Origin: Bugulina stolonifera
Taxonomy: Eukaryota > Bryozoa > Gymnolaemata > Cheilostomatida > Bugulidae
Length of the DNA: 64,000 nt
Assembly (NCBI GenBank): GCA_935421135.1
Contig: OW285191.1
Location: 3,387,219-3,451,218, forward strand
Direction of reading: 5' to 3'
Below are positions 33,167 through 44,900 of the stretch, piece after piece; positions within the stretch are counted from its first letter, which is position 1, and each line of letters begins with the position of its first letter. The notes below the pieces were generated by a model that worked only from the letters and a program-made list of their open reading frames with translations, was not told where the DNA came from and did no database searches. Made by a program: the position numbers and the translations under genes.

Positions 33167-33824
33167 CAGACATGGGCACTCGAGTCATTTTACTCGACTC
33201 AAGTTAACTGGAGCAACAGCTTTTCATTACTTTTAATTGACTTGTGCTTTTGTATTGTGTGAAAGCTGGGAATTGACTTTTACTTCTACTCTCCTACAAA
33301 GCATGATGCTTGACTTTTACTTTACTCTAATCTCTCAGCTATCAATGATAATTCTATTGGTTTGGTGTAATTATGTAATAAGTCTTGTCAAACATAGAGA
33401 AGCTGAGAGGCTTATAGATAAACAGACCTAACATTATAAAACGTGCAAATTTGAAGTAGCCTTTGTTCCTCAGAACTACTATAACTGACAGAAAATTGGA
33501 TCTAACACAAAGTATTACCTATTGTGTGTTGTCACACTTGTATACATCAGAAATTTGTGTTATACAAAATTCCCATTGGTGCTCTCTTTGACATAGGCCT
33601 ACCTGTACTTGTACGCTGTACTTATGACTCTACTCTGACTCTAGCATTTCGGCACTAGTTGCTTGACTCTTACTTTGCTTTTCAAAATGGCTGTTTATTT
33701 ACTCTTACTCTACTTTTGACTTGCTTCATCCAATGAGTTGACTCCAAATTACTTTTTATCAATTGGGAATATATACTCTTACTTGACTCTTGACTTGAGT
33801 ATTTGTCTGCTTGGCACATGTCTG
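33167..33824. mobile_element. non-autonomous hAT-type element, 658 bp, pyrimidine-rich
   Basis: The ends are CAGACATGGGC and, inverted, CAGACATGTGCC. A perfect 8 bp target duplication GTCACTAG lies at 33159-33166 and 33825-33832. The body is built of degenerate TTGACTCTTACTTTACTCT-like words and has no transposase. Confidence 0.85.
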
Positions 33825-33832
33825 GTCACTAG

Positions 33833-34441
33833 TATACTCAACATAGAATGTAGAGATTGGTGTTTGCAAAAAAACATACGGTCTTTTCGCTGGATTTTAA
33901 AGCTTCCTTTATTCCCCCATATCTAGAGCTTTGGTGCTGAGGTGTTAACATGCGCAAGTGTTAATGTCTGAGTGTTCTAGTGCATTTTATGACGTGTAGT
34001 GTGAAATGCACTGCTATGCACTAATAAGCACACTGTGGGCACTTTGGTTAACAGCTAGTCCAAGTGGTACTTTACTAACTTTTAGTAACAGTCGTCAACC
34101 AAAATCCATTGCGATTTTACCAAGAATTCGAAACAATAACAATGATCAAGGCCTGACTGGGTAATCAAATATGAAAAAGATATACACTAATTGTTTGCCA
34201 CCTGGAATCCATCATTGCGTTGTATAAAAATCTTACATATTACGGAAAACCTAAGCGCTTTACAAAGGCCTTTACTTTGAGAATATTTCCTACCTGGCAT
34301 TTATTACAAGCACCAAATTACCATTACAGCCTCAATAAATATCTTCTGTGTCACTTTCAACAACAATGAAAAGATCGCTAGTACCGAATTTTCGTGTAAC
34401 ACTCGAGTCAATGCTAAAATTATCATAACTTTGAGATTTTA
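33833..34441. other. intergenic, nothing recognised; 5' flank of vasohibin
   Basis: AT-rich with no exon-like frame. It presumably contains the vasohibin promoter and 5' UTR, but I see no clear core promoter element. Confidence 0.5.
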
Positions 34442-34489
34442 TTGCCCAAGACTATACATAGCATCTCTTGTACTGACAGAAAGCCTGTA

Positions 34490-37400
34490 ATGAAGAAAGT
34501 GAAGGTCTCAAGTAAGCCTTCACCACCAGGGAGTGACACTAATGAAGAAACAGGCACGGATGACGTTCTGTTTTGGATCAACAAATCGGGCTTTCCACTA
34601 AGTGACCATGTCTGGGATAGAATGTTTTCTCATGCATCAAAGCTGCACCCTGGTGGCGAGTCAGCTGTGAATGGAATAAAAAATAATGAGAGTGCTCCAC
34701 CAGTATGTAGTCGGCCATCTTTTATCGTATATAGATCATGTATCTCACTGCAAATGCTATAATATGTTTCTCCGATGTTGATTGGTCAATGATCTGTTAG
34801 CTACTCAGTAAAAGTTTAACATTACATCCGCATGGCGTCTACGTCATCACTAACATTTGCAAGCGTTTCTAAACATAGTCATGTTTGAAGGACAGTGTCT
34901 CTGGATCCACTGGGCCTAGAAAGGCAAACAATAGCTCATACTGAAGCTTAACACCTGTAAATTGCAAATACATAGACATACATTAATTTCCTTCATTCTT
35001 TAATGTGAATCTCGCTGTATAAAATACACATTCCCATTGGCAACCCATACAACTTCACATAAACATTTATCTTCTATGAATATAATAATGATACATGTTA
35101 TTTTTCATAATGGAGAATTGGGCATGCTTACAGGTAGCTATTCCAAAGCCACCATCAACGAATGCATCATTGACACTCGCCGATAAGAGAGTACCACAAG
35201 TACAACAGTACATGTGTGAACTGCAGTACAATCATACTGGTACTCAGTTCTTTGACATTAAGAAGTACCGCTCTATGACCAGGTGAGTATGAACTGGGCA
35301 GTTAGGTGAATGTGGGTGGTTAAGGAAATGGATGGTAGTGGATGGGCTAGGGAAGTGAGTGTGGGTTTGTGGGAATGTGGATGGTTTAAATGAGTGAATG
35401 TGCTTATGGCTTGTGGCTTGTGATCTTATTTTTCAATCATAAGAGCCTATTTCAAGGTAGAGGTCATTGACTAAGAGAGTATTAGCAGTACTGTCTCATT
35501 GGTTGCAGTCACACACTATTTATCGGAAGTGATGTTTTATGTTCCATGACTTATATATTATACCAACACCGAATCGTGTCACAACAGGGAGCCAGTTTAG
35601 TTAGGTCCAGTACCGCATGTTATTTCGGTAGACCGAAATTTATATTAGTGTTTGGGGTAATAGGATCAGTAGGATTATCTTTTGCTTTCATTTTGATAAG
35701 AACCATAAGCTACCTCACTAAATATCTAACCATCTCTCTAGTAACCCATATGAGTATTGTAACAGAACACATGATTTGTGTAATTTAGTATATTGTGTAT
35801 TCCTTGTACTGTGGTGCTTCTTTAAATACAAGCCAGATAGTAAAGTAGTATTAACCCATTTTGACGAAATTAGTAATTTGAATTAAAACCAGAGCTTTTG
35901 TTCAAAGGATTGTAGTATTCAAGTAATTGTTGGCGTTTCAACTGATGTATAATTATTGTAGTATTCGTGTCATTGTTGGCGTTTCAATTGGTGTATAATT
36001 ATTGTAGTATTCAAGTAGTTGTTGGCGTTACAACTGATGTGTTGTTGTAGTCAAACTGAAACAGCCAGAGAGATGATCAAGGAATCGCTGCCGATCAAAT
36101 GCTTGGAAGCCGTCATACTCGGCATCTATCTGACCAATGGGGTAGCGGGTTTAGAACGGTATCCAATGAGTTTCAGGTCTGTGTTTGGCAGCAATGTGCA
36201 TCGACATGTGGTACTCGTCGTCAGCTGTGGTGGGCTCTTTGGAACTCTGGGAATGAGCAGACGAACTGAACTTATGTATAAGCCTATGCACTTCTCTGTG
36301 AGTCTACAGATTTCACCTCTTTCTTTCCTGCTACTCTTTAGCTGCATGTTTCTGTAATGTGTCAGTAGTATTCTCTCAGCAAGTAAAGCATACATGTATG
36401 TCATCACTTCATGACACATATTTCCTAAAATTCTGTGTGTATTGTTTATCCACACAAATGTATAGGCCTATATTGTGTAAGGTATATTTGGTCAAGGATG
36501 ACCTCACATCATATAGTGCAATTAGTATATCGTATGTTTTGCATATTATTTATTTATACCAAGTGCACCATTCACATTTTACCTGTACTATATGTTGTAT
36601 ACATTGTTTGTGTTTGTGTATGTAGAGTCTATCAGACTTGGTTATTGATTTCATCGAGTCCTACAACCAGTTTCGCCATACAGTGAACAAGTTGAAGATT
36701 GGTTTTCCTGTATCACATGACCCCCATAGTCACGAGTCGATACATTGGAAAGGTAAATACGTATGTGTAGATAGTAAATAGTAGCACTAGCAGCCATATC
36801 ACGGCGAGGCAGATGGGAAAGTGGCAACACCAGTACTGTCTATTCCAGTCTTGGAGCACAGTACTTCACACTGGGTTTATAACTGCTAGTGACTGAAGAG
36901 TGGCGGTGAGGCCTTGATATGCTCATACACTACTATGACTGAGACAGACCAGCCGCGGTATATGCAATACCACCGACATACTCGGATGTGGGAGTCTGCC
37001 CATTATAGTGTATATGTATTGAATATGTAGGAGTGCATGTGGAGGTGATAGATAGGATGTATACATATAATACAAGTCGATGCAGTAGATGAAGTACTGA
37101 ACTGTTTGTATATAATAGATAGCAGCACAAATTCCCTATTATATTTTATTAAAGGTTTGGTGGCAAATCCGAGCAAAATATCCAAAACCGAATTGAAGCA
37201 AGTGGTAGAAAAGCACAGTAAAGATGTTAGGTCGTGGGTGAGACAAGCCCCGTTTGGATCCACTTATGCACCTAGACCACAGGCTAATACTTATCCTGGT
37301 CCCACCTATTCACAAACTACACCAAGTAAACACAAGTCTTCTGAGGTACCTGCACAGAGGTCAGTCACCATCACAATACTTATGTTATGACTCATCAATT

Positions 37401-38099
37401 ATCAACTATGACTCATCAATATAGCTGGTGTTGCCATTTGGTAGTAATACAGTAGCAGGCCCAATCATTCTACAATTTAGTATTTTCCTATTTTGCAGTC
37501 ACAGAACTAAATATTCAACTTTTCCTGAAAAAAATAATTATTGTTTTTCAATTTGTCAGCTAATCAACAATTAATTTTGGGAATGATTATCTGTTTGTGT
37601 TCTTGTTAGGTGCGTTACTGAATATCGTTTTACGAGTTATGAATTATACATGTATATGTTATGTGTAGAATCATCCCTCTTTCTAAACAATAGTTTACGT
37701 ACATGCTGCATTCAACCAGTTCTAGTAAATCTCACTTTGTAAAGTACTGTTTTGCAATCCCTAATATGCACTAAATGCCGAATCAGTTGTAAAACATCCA
37801 ATTTCTAATTGCTAGTTGTGAGACTGCTGCCTTTCAAGTGGTAAGCATACATACATGGTGTAATCATTTATTTTGCATGTGAGCTGTGGTATGCATGCTT
37901 GTGTACACATGTGTGTTACATGCCAGTCTTGAGTCTCATTCATAATACTCACTTACTACTGTGTATTCTTAGTGTGAGGGAGTCGGCTGCCCCTGCTGCA
38001 AATGATGAAACGGCATCTACATCTACAACTGATGACAAGACTAACAAAAGTAGCTCTAAGGCTCAATCAACTAAACACTTGTTTGAGATGAGAATATAG
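34490..38099 (+). CDS. VASH: vasohibin, tubulinyl-tyrosine carboxypeptidase
   Basis: Six exons join in phase: 34490-34702, 35134-35282, 36051-36297, 36626-36752, 37155-37359, 37973-38099 (355 residues, as in human VASH2). The conserved core includes GFPLSDHVWDRM, ELQYNHTGTQFFDIKK, LPIKCLEAVILGIYLTN, HRHVVLVVS, LGMSRR and VSHDPHSHE. The family's Cys-His-Ser catalytic set is present: Cys in PIKCLEA, His in HRHVV, Ser in GMSRR. With the small partner SVBP (not in this window) vasohibins remove the C-terminal tyrosine of alpha-tubulin. The Lys/Ser-rich tail is also typical. The start is the first ATG in the frame after an open but ATG-less stretch from about 34442, so an upstream exon cannot be excluded. 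A 46 bp array runs into the exon-3 acceptor. Invertebrate-type single copy; VASH1 versus VASH2 cannot be assigned. Confidence 0.93.
35911..36050. repeat. 46 bp tandem repeat ending at the vasohibin exon-3 acceptor
   Basis: Three units share TTGTAGTATTC and GTTGTTGGCGTT(T/A)CAA. The fourth TTGTAG in the series (36045-36050) is the actual acceptor of exon 3. Confidence 0.9.
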
Positions 38100-38271
38100 A
38101 CTGTGGTCCAGCAATGCTATTTCAAGGACATTCATAGATCTCTTCACACAATGTACTGTTATGCACATAATGTACATAAAGTAGTAATCCTAGTTTATCT
38201 TACTCAATTTGTTTACCAATAACATATTTATACATGATATGCAGTAATACTAGACGAATTTTATGTTATGC

Positions 38272-38695
38272 AATGTAGAATACAATGCAATGTAGAATAC
38301 AATGCAATGTAGAATACAATGCAACGTAGAAACAATGCAACGTAGAATACAATGCAATGTAGAATATAATGCAATGTAGAATACAATGCAATGTAGAATA
38401 CAATGCAATGTAGAATACAACGCAATGTAGAATACAACGCAATGTAGAATACAACGCAATGTAGAATACAATGCAATGTAGAATACAATGCAATGTAGAA
38501 TACAATGCAATGTAGAATACAATGCAATGTAGAATACAATGCAACGTAGAAACAATGCAACGTAGAATACAATGCAATGTAGAATACAACGCAATGTAGA
38601 ATACAACGCAATGTAGAATACAATGCAATGTAGAATACAATGCAATGTAGAATACAATGCAATGTAGAATACAATGCAATGTACACACTGCATAA
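38272..38695. repeat. 17 bp minisatellite, about 24 copies
   Basis: The unit is CAATGTAGAATACAATG with rare shortened or T-to-C variants. Because 17 is not a multiple of three, all minus-strand frames stay open for over 400 bases. The resulting CIVFYIALYSTLH-like proteins are artefacts. It lies downstream of the vasohibin stop. Confidence 0.95.
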
Positions 38696-39002
38696 AATGC
38701 AATGTAAACAAGGACATGAACTATGATGGTACTTTGAAATTGTCTTCTCTCATCATTGAAGTGCAATATTTGGATATAATGTGATATGAGCAATAAGAAA
38801 AGGGTTGTCAATCTCAAATCACTTTGTTATTGCAGTCTTCACAGCATTGCTGACATTTCTATACTCACAGATGGAGTGTATAAGTACCTTTATATATTCA
38901 AAGAATGTAGAATATATAGCCCTAATAGCCCTATTATATCATAGCCTTATCTGCACTACAACATGCATACTATTATTGATAGTATATCTGCAGTGCAGCA
39001 CG

Positions 39003-39140
39003 CAGGCTTACCAAGTTCAGCTGATAAAAGTCAGGGAGATTCAGTATTTGGGTTGGGGGTGTCCATTTTTGGTGGGGTACCAAAATTTGAGTTGAAACTC
39101 GGGGAGTCTCCTGCAGAATCAGGGAGACTTGGTAAGCCTG
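39003..39140. mobile_element. 138 bp hAT-type MITE, second copy
   Basis: The ends are CAGGCTTACCAAGT on both strands. The body matches the reverse complement of 21133-21250 (CAGGGAGATTCAGTATTTGG, TTTGAGTTGAAA). The flanking 8-mers GCAGCACG and GCAGCAGC agree at six positions, i.e. a mutated target duplication. Confidence 0.85.
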
Positions 39141-39479
39141 GCAGCAGCCAAAGAAATAACTGCACTGAACATTATTATGCATGTAAAGAAATGGAGTTGT
39201 CAGCTACACACAAAAGGAGAGGATAACTTCGTATTACAAATATAGAAACTTTTGCGAAATCTCCATCAATTAATAGACGGGGGGGGGACAACTCGTTAAA
39301 TGTTATCAAGAGTAAACACGTGATATATCTAATAACACGAACAGGGTAATCTTTTAAAATATCTGAATAAAACAGATCTTGATTGTATATGTCATGTCAG
39401 TAAAATTTAAAGAATTATTACAGTCATATTAAAAAGCTATTAAGCCTAAATAACTAAGAGTTACTGAAATAACGTTGTT

Positions 39480-39688
39480 GAGCCTGACCAGGAACACGTG
39501 ACCCGCCATATACTTAAGTGTCAGAATAAGGTAAATCAACAGAAGTCGTATCTGCAGCAGACAAATGTAGAGACAGTGCGTGCAAGTGCTGACCAGCTTT
39601 TTATTAACTCACATAGCTTGAAAGGGTGTAATGGCTTCAAGGGGTATGCGACTACGAAGGTCCCGACAAATGCCAGATTTTGGTGAGG
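39480..39688 (+). CDS. possible exon of unknown gene with half a CHHC-like finger
   Basis: An open frame reads EPDQEHVTRHILKCQNKVNQ and ends RFW just before GTGAGG, a possible donor. The HILKC segment resembles the second half of the CHHC zinc finger of U11-48K/GTSF1 proteins. No partner exon with the first Cys and His was found, and its phase does not join the zinc-finger exon at 41968. It may be a fragment or chance. Confidence 0.25.
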
Positions 39689-39689
39689 T

Positions 39690-40420
39690 TTGAATACAAT
39701 TTTAGTTAAGTTAATTCTAGTCTTTACTAACAAACTCGAACCTAGAAGTTATTTTCATTTTTAATTTATTTTAGTTTTTATCAACTTTTTAACTTTAAAC
39801 AAACATATATTTATTATTTAATAAAATAAAAATCTTTTAAATGATAGACCCAATAAATAAGTAAATGATGGTGATAATTATTAATAACTAATAATATAAA
39901 TTGATAATCATAATAATTATATTTATATTATTAAACTAGCTGTATTTTCAATTTCATTTGCCGTGGCGATTGTGAATTGATAATTTTTATCATTTTAATT
40001 TTTAAATATTATTTTATATATGTTAATGATAAATATATTATAATTATTCTCTATTTATATTATTATTATATACTTTATTGTTTAATTATTTAGTGAAATT
40101 AATCTAATATTAATATATAATTAATAGGCCTGTAGTTTATACTAATACTAATAATATAATTAGATAATTTTGTTATATAAATAATAATAATCATAATGTA
40201 ACATTGTAGGCCCTACGCGTAGGCTATAATATTATATCAACATGAATATGCGTATATATATATTCATATTGATATTCCGATATTGAATTGTAGTAGTCGT
40301 AAATGCTGGTGCTCCCAGATTATACTTCATTTTAATATTTATGTTATCTTATTGAATTATTTAATGAATAACAATGCATAGGCTATATAGCCTATTATTG
40401 TGTCCGGCTAGGTTGCGATG
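39690..40420. other. very AT-rich block
   Basis: Long runs of A and T with only scattered G or C, no open frames and no clear repeat unit. Confidence 0.8.
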
Positions 40421-41967
40421 GCGAAGCGGCTCAACATTTGCTAGAGAAGGTAGTGCATTGCTAACGAGGCATAATTATGCTGCGCTAACTGTAGTACTAG
40501 CATTAACCTTGGTTGTAGTTTGCTGTGGAGAAGATCCCTCGTGACCTAGCTGATGTATGGGTTGACTACTAAGTGTAGGCACCAACATAAGAGCAAGGAA
40601 TGTGTAGGCGTATTGAGTCCTAGTAGTAGTCTTGAACCTGGAGCCTATGTCCAATGGAGAAAGCTTGTGATTTCAGGCTGTTAGCAGTAAACAGTGTAAT
40701 ACTCCATATGGCATGGTAACAATCACTCTGTAGCCATCAGCCTCCATATGCCCTTGGCCCATTTTAAACCCTCTAAAGGTGCAGCTGCAACAGAAGCAGG
40801 TATCCCACTATGATTTCCTGGTGTGGTGTAGGCCTACTTGGAAAGTACAACTCGGAGAATAGTATGCCATCTTGGGAGTGGCTTAGCCTATTTCCTCTGA
40901 CACAAGCAGCTCAACATACTCACCGAAGAAAAACAGCTTTGTCTCAGCTGATGTGACTTCTCTTAGGAACCTGTGAAGCTTCTCAAATTGTGTTTCACAG
41001 ATGGCTATCTTGTGACCCCAATGTGCTAAATTTTGAAATGAAACGCTGCAAAATGTCATTTTGAAATTGCTTTCACCCCTGCGCCTATTCAGATAACCTG
41101 CTGGATATCAAATGACAATCACCATCAAGTCTGTGCTTCATTTCTGAGTCACGGTAACTTTGAATGAGAATAGGCCCAAGTTTTTTCAATGAAATAGAAA
41201 TTTGAAACTTCAGAAAGCCACTTTGTTGATTAACATAGTTTTTAATTTGCAGCGAAGGGCTTTTTAGTCTACCAACTGATAAAGTTTTAGTTATTTCATA
41301 GCTTGATAAATTTTTATCCTAACATCCCCCGCGTCTTCAATGAAAAGTGGTAATCACCTCAATACAGTCCTAAGTGAGAATATCATTTTTTCTTATTACG
41401 AGTACTAATGATCAAAGTAGCCATATTGTTATTGCAGTGCTTGTGCTGCCTTTCAGTCTCAAGCCCGGTTTCAGTATTGCATTTGCATTACTGAAATATA
41501 GGCTACTGCGCGTCCGGGCACTAAGACCATTTCCTTGACAGACACTGAAGAGATTGTTTCATGTGCAACTGTAACTACATTGACAATGACCACCAGAACC
41601 ACCATGGAATGGTGGTCGAACTCTATTATATTTACAAGAAATAAGGATCTTCACCCTAGGACGTGCCGTTAATTTGGAAGCTTTGGGATTTAACTAGGCC
41701 TACTTATTTTGAGTTACCAAAATTTGAAGTTGTATTCTCTTAATCATACTATCCAGTGTTTGAATCACCCAAACCTGTACATATTTAAAGGAACTTTTGT
41801 CACATGTTGGTTAGAAATCTGCTGAATCGAGGTGAACAGAAAGAAGTGAATGTTAATTGTGTGTCTTTCGCTCTGCTAGATCATTATTTCAGGTGTGCCA
41901 CTTGCTACATGCATGTACATGTATCTCTTGGGCAAGTTTTATTTCATTGTGTAATTGTTTTACGCAG
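40421..41967. other. non-coding upstream of the zinc-finger gene; missing first exon(s) probably here
   Basis: No convincing exon was found. The zinc-finger exon at 41968 begins in phase 1, so at least one upstream coding exon must exist. Confidence 0.4.
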
Positions 41968-44900
41968 ACTATGGAGATAGCAATGGCGCTACGGTATCCC
42001 CCACTAACTCACCCAGTAAAAGAGGCACAAGAAATACTCCGCATTTGGCAAAGAAGTCAAAATCTAAAGTCAATGGTGCAGACAACACAGAAAAGACCAG
42101 ACCAATAGTGAAATTGGAACCCGATGAGACCTGTGTACTACCTACAGACAATCTTGTTGATGTGAAACCGTCCCATCCAACTAAATTGAAGAAGAGCGGT
42201 GCATCTATCAGCAAGGTAAGACTATTGTCAATGCATCTCTAGGGCTTACTTTATATCATTTCTTCTGTTTGCCCGTTGAATTTGTAGATTGTGATTCACG
42301 TTTAGTCTAATGGTTAACCTCCGCCGTGTGTTCAGGCTGGAAGTTGAAGTTAACATCAACATTACTCCTACTGCCTTTGGGGTAAAGATGCTGTTGCTGT
42401 TAGATGACAAGCCAGTGTTAGTCTCGGATTTACATTGTATCTCTTATTGGAATAGTTTTGTGTTCAATCCACAGTGTAGACTTCTATCTTTGTGTATTTA
42501 CAGCGTATATCTCTACGTGAACTGATCGCTAAAGATTTCCTGCCACTGGATTTACTAGAGCATGCTACACCAGCCATGCTGCTCGCATTGTTTGGTCACC
42601 TGGATGCTGATGAACTATCTAGACAGTTTGTCTACAAATGTCACCTGATGCCTAGCAAGTATGTATACGTCACATGGTGCATTAGTGATACGTCACATGG
42701 TGCAGTAGTGGTATGTCACATGGTGCAGTAGTTATACGCCACATGGTGCATCAGTGGTACGCCACATGGTGCATCAGTGGTACGCCACATGGTGCATCAG
42801 TGATACTGTTTTTTTGTTTTTTTAAAATTACCATACAGCATCACTCAGTGACAGGCACTGACGATGGAGTTGATGGTACACATACAAGGCTGCAATGGCT
42901 GCGCCAAGTTTTTTGCTCTCAGTTTGTAGACAGGTCGGAGCACACCTGTGGTACAAAGACCCAATAGTCAGTAGACATCAGCGGGAATCGAACCCTGAAC
43001 CTTCAGCGATTCCGTGCCTCAGGGCAGGCGCTCTAACTCACTGAGCCACCTCCTACTCCTACTCACATGGTGCATCAGTGATACGTCACATGGTGCATCA
43101 GTGATATAGGAATGGTTTATTTTTGTCTTCAATATACAACCTACAACTTGAAGCTATTTCTTTCACGTATATGGGGCCTCTCGACTCAAAGGAGTAAAAT
43201 TTCCAAATGGTTAGCAGATGGTTAACAACGTCCTTATATCTCGAGAATGAGTGTGTAACTCTTGGTATTTATACTCTGGTATGATATTGTAACTCCTGCT
43301 ATTTATGCTCTGGTCTGATATTATGACACTTGCTGCTTGTGCTCTGGTATATTATAACACTTGCTGTTTGCAGGTGTTCTGCTTCATTCAAAAGTTTTGG
43401 TAATGAAAATAAAGCAAGGATGAACTTGGAGAGGCACCTCTGTTGGCATATAGAGGAACTGATTAATGACAGTACAGGTAAGTGCTCTGTTTAATGACAG
43501 TACAGACAGGTGCTCTGTTTATCTTCAACTCGCTTTACCGATTAGTTTACAGCTTACCATATTCTATCCACAGTACATTTTTGTAATAACACCCATTTTC
43601 CTTTAGGGCGAACAGTTGGAACAAAAACAAAGTTCACAGCAGAATCCTTACAAGCAAAGGCACGACGTCTAGGTGAGTAATAGGCTAAGCTTCGGCCCTG
43701 GACAGTGGTCAGTGTGTTTGATGTTGATATAAGCATGACAGTTATTAGCATGAAAATGAAGCTACATCAGATTCAGCATACTGTAGACATCAAGTTGAGA
43801 TCATCTATAAATGTTTTAAGCACACCAACAGAATATTGCAGTAGAGTGTTAATAAAGTCTTACAGTAGCACTATATTGCTGAAATCAATAAGTAATGATG
43901 GGACAAGCTCTTTATGGTAGAGTTGGTATATAACTGTGACTACATGAGAGAGTTGGTGTATTTAGCTGTGACTATATGATAGAGTTGGTATATAACTGTG
44001 ACTACATGATAGAGTTGGTGTATAACTGTGACAGCATTTAACTTGGTGAAATATAAATGTACTTTATGATCTCAGAGAAGAGTAAACTAACTGCTAAAAA
44101 GGAGGGGGAGTGTAGAGTGGTGCTGGAGAAGCTACCCATTGTACAGAAGAAAGCTAGCAGTAGGAAGAGGAAGCTGGTTAGCCCTACTCCACACTTATCG
44201 TCTCGTAGACGCCGATCCAATGGAACGACTGCAAGCACTGGTAAGTGAGCTCATGTTTGTGTGATGTCATAGGCTGCTGTCACTTATCTGTGTAGTATTT
44301 ATCACTTCAGATCTCACCTGACACTAACACGACTCTAACTGCTTTTATAACTGATCCCCATGTGTAATATATTCTTGTTCTGTGTACTTACATACGTTAA
44401 ATACATAAACAGTCACATTTATCCAACAAATGAAGAATGCGAAGAAGTCTTCTCTATTCCACCATGTCAATATTTCGTGTGTTGTACATCTACATGTATA
44501 TATAACTAGCCGACTTTGCACACCGTTTTACAATTTCTTTCTCTAAATTTGCAATGTATGATTGTTGTTATAATACAGCACTGTGTTCATGTTCATCTCA
44601 CTATGTAATGCTGTACTTGTCAGCCTAGCTGTTACTAACTCATACACCTGTGTGGTAAGGAGTTGCCTTTTCTCTCTCTCTATCTATCTTTACTTACAGT
44701 CACTAGTTACTCTGTTCAATCTAACACATTGTTGGTTTTGTTATTCCATGGTTTGTTGTGAGCCATATGCATGTATTTTACCAGTTGCATGTGTTACAAT
44801 ACAAGTCTAAAAACAGTTGATATACAGCTCTAGAGATCTGTTCAATGGACTGTGCAGGTCTATTGCATACCAACACTTGAGTCGTTCCTATAAAATTCTC

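Noticed and set aside
38250..38817. Long minus-strand open frames with CIVFYIALYSTLH-like repeats
   Set aside because: They arise because the 17 bp minisatellite lacks stops in all minus-strand frames; no splice signals or family resemblance.
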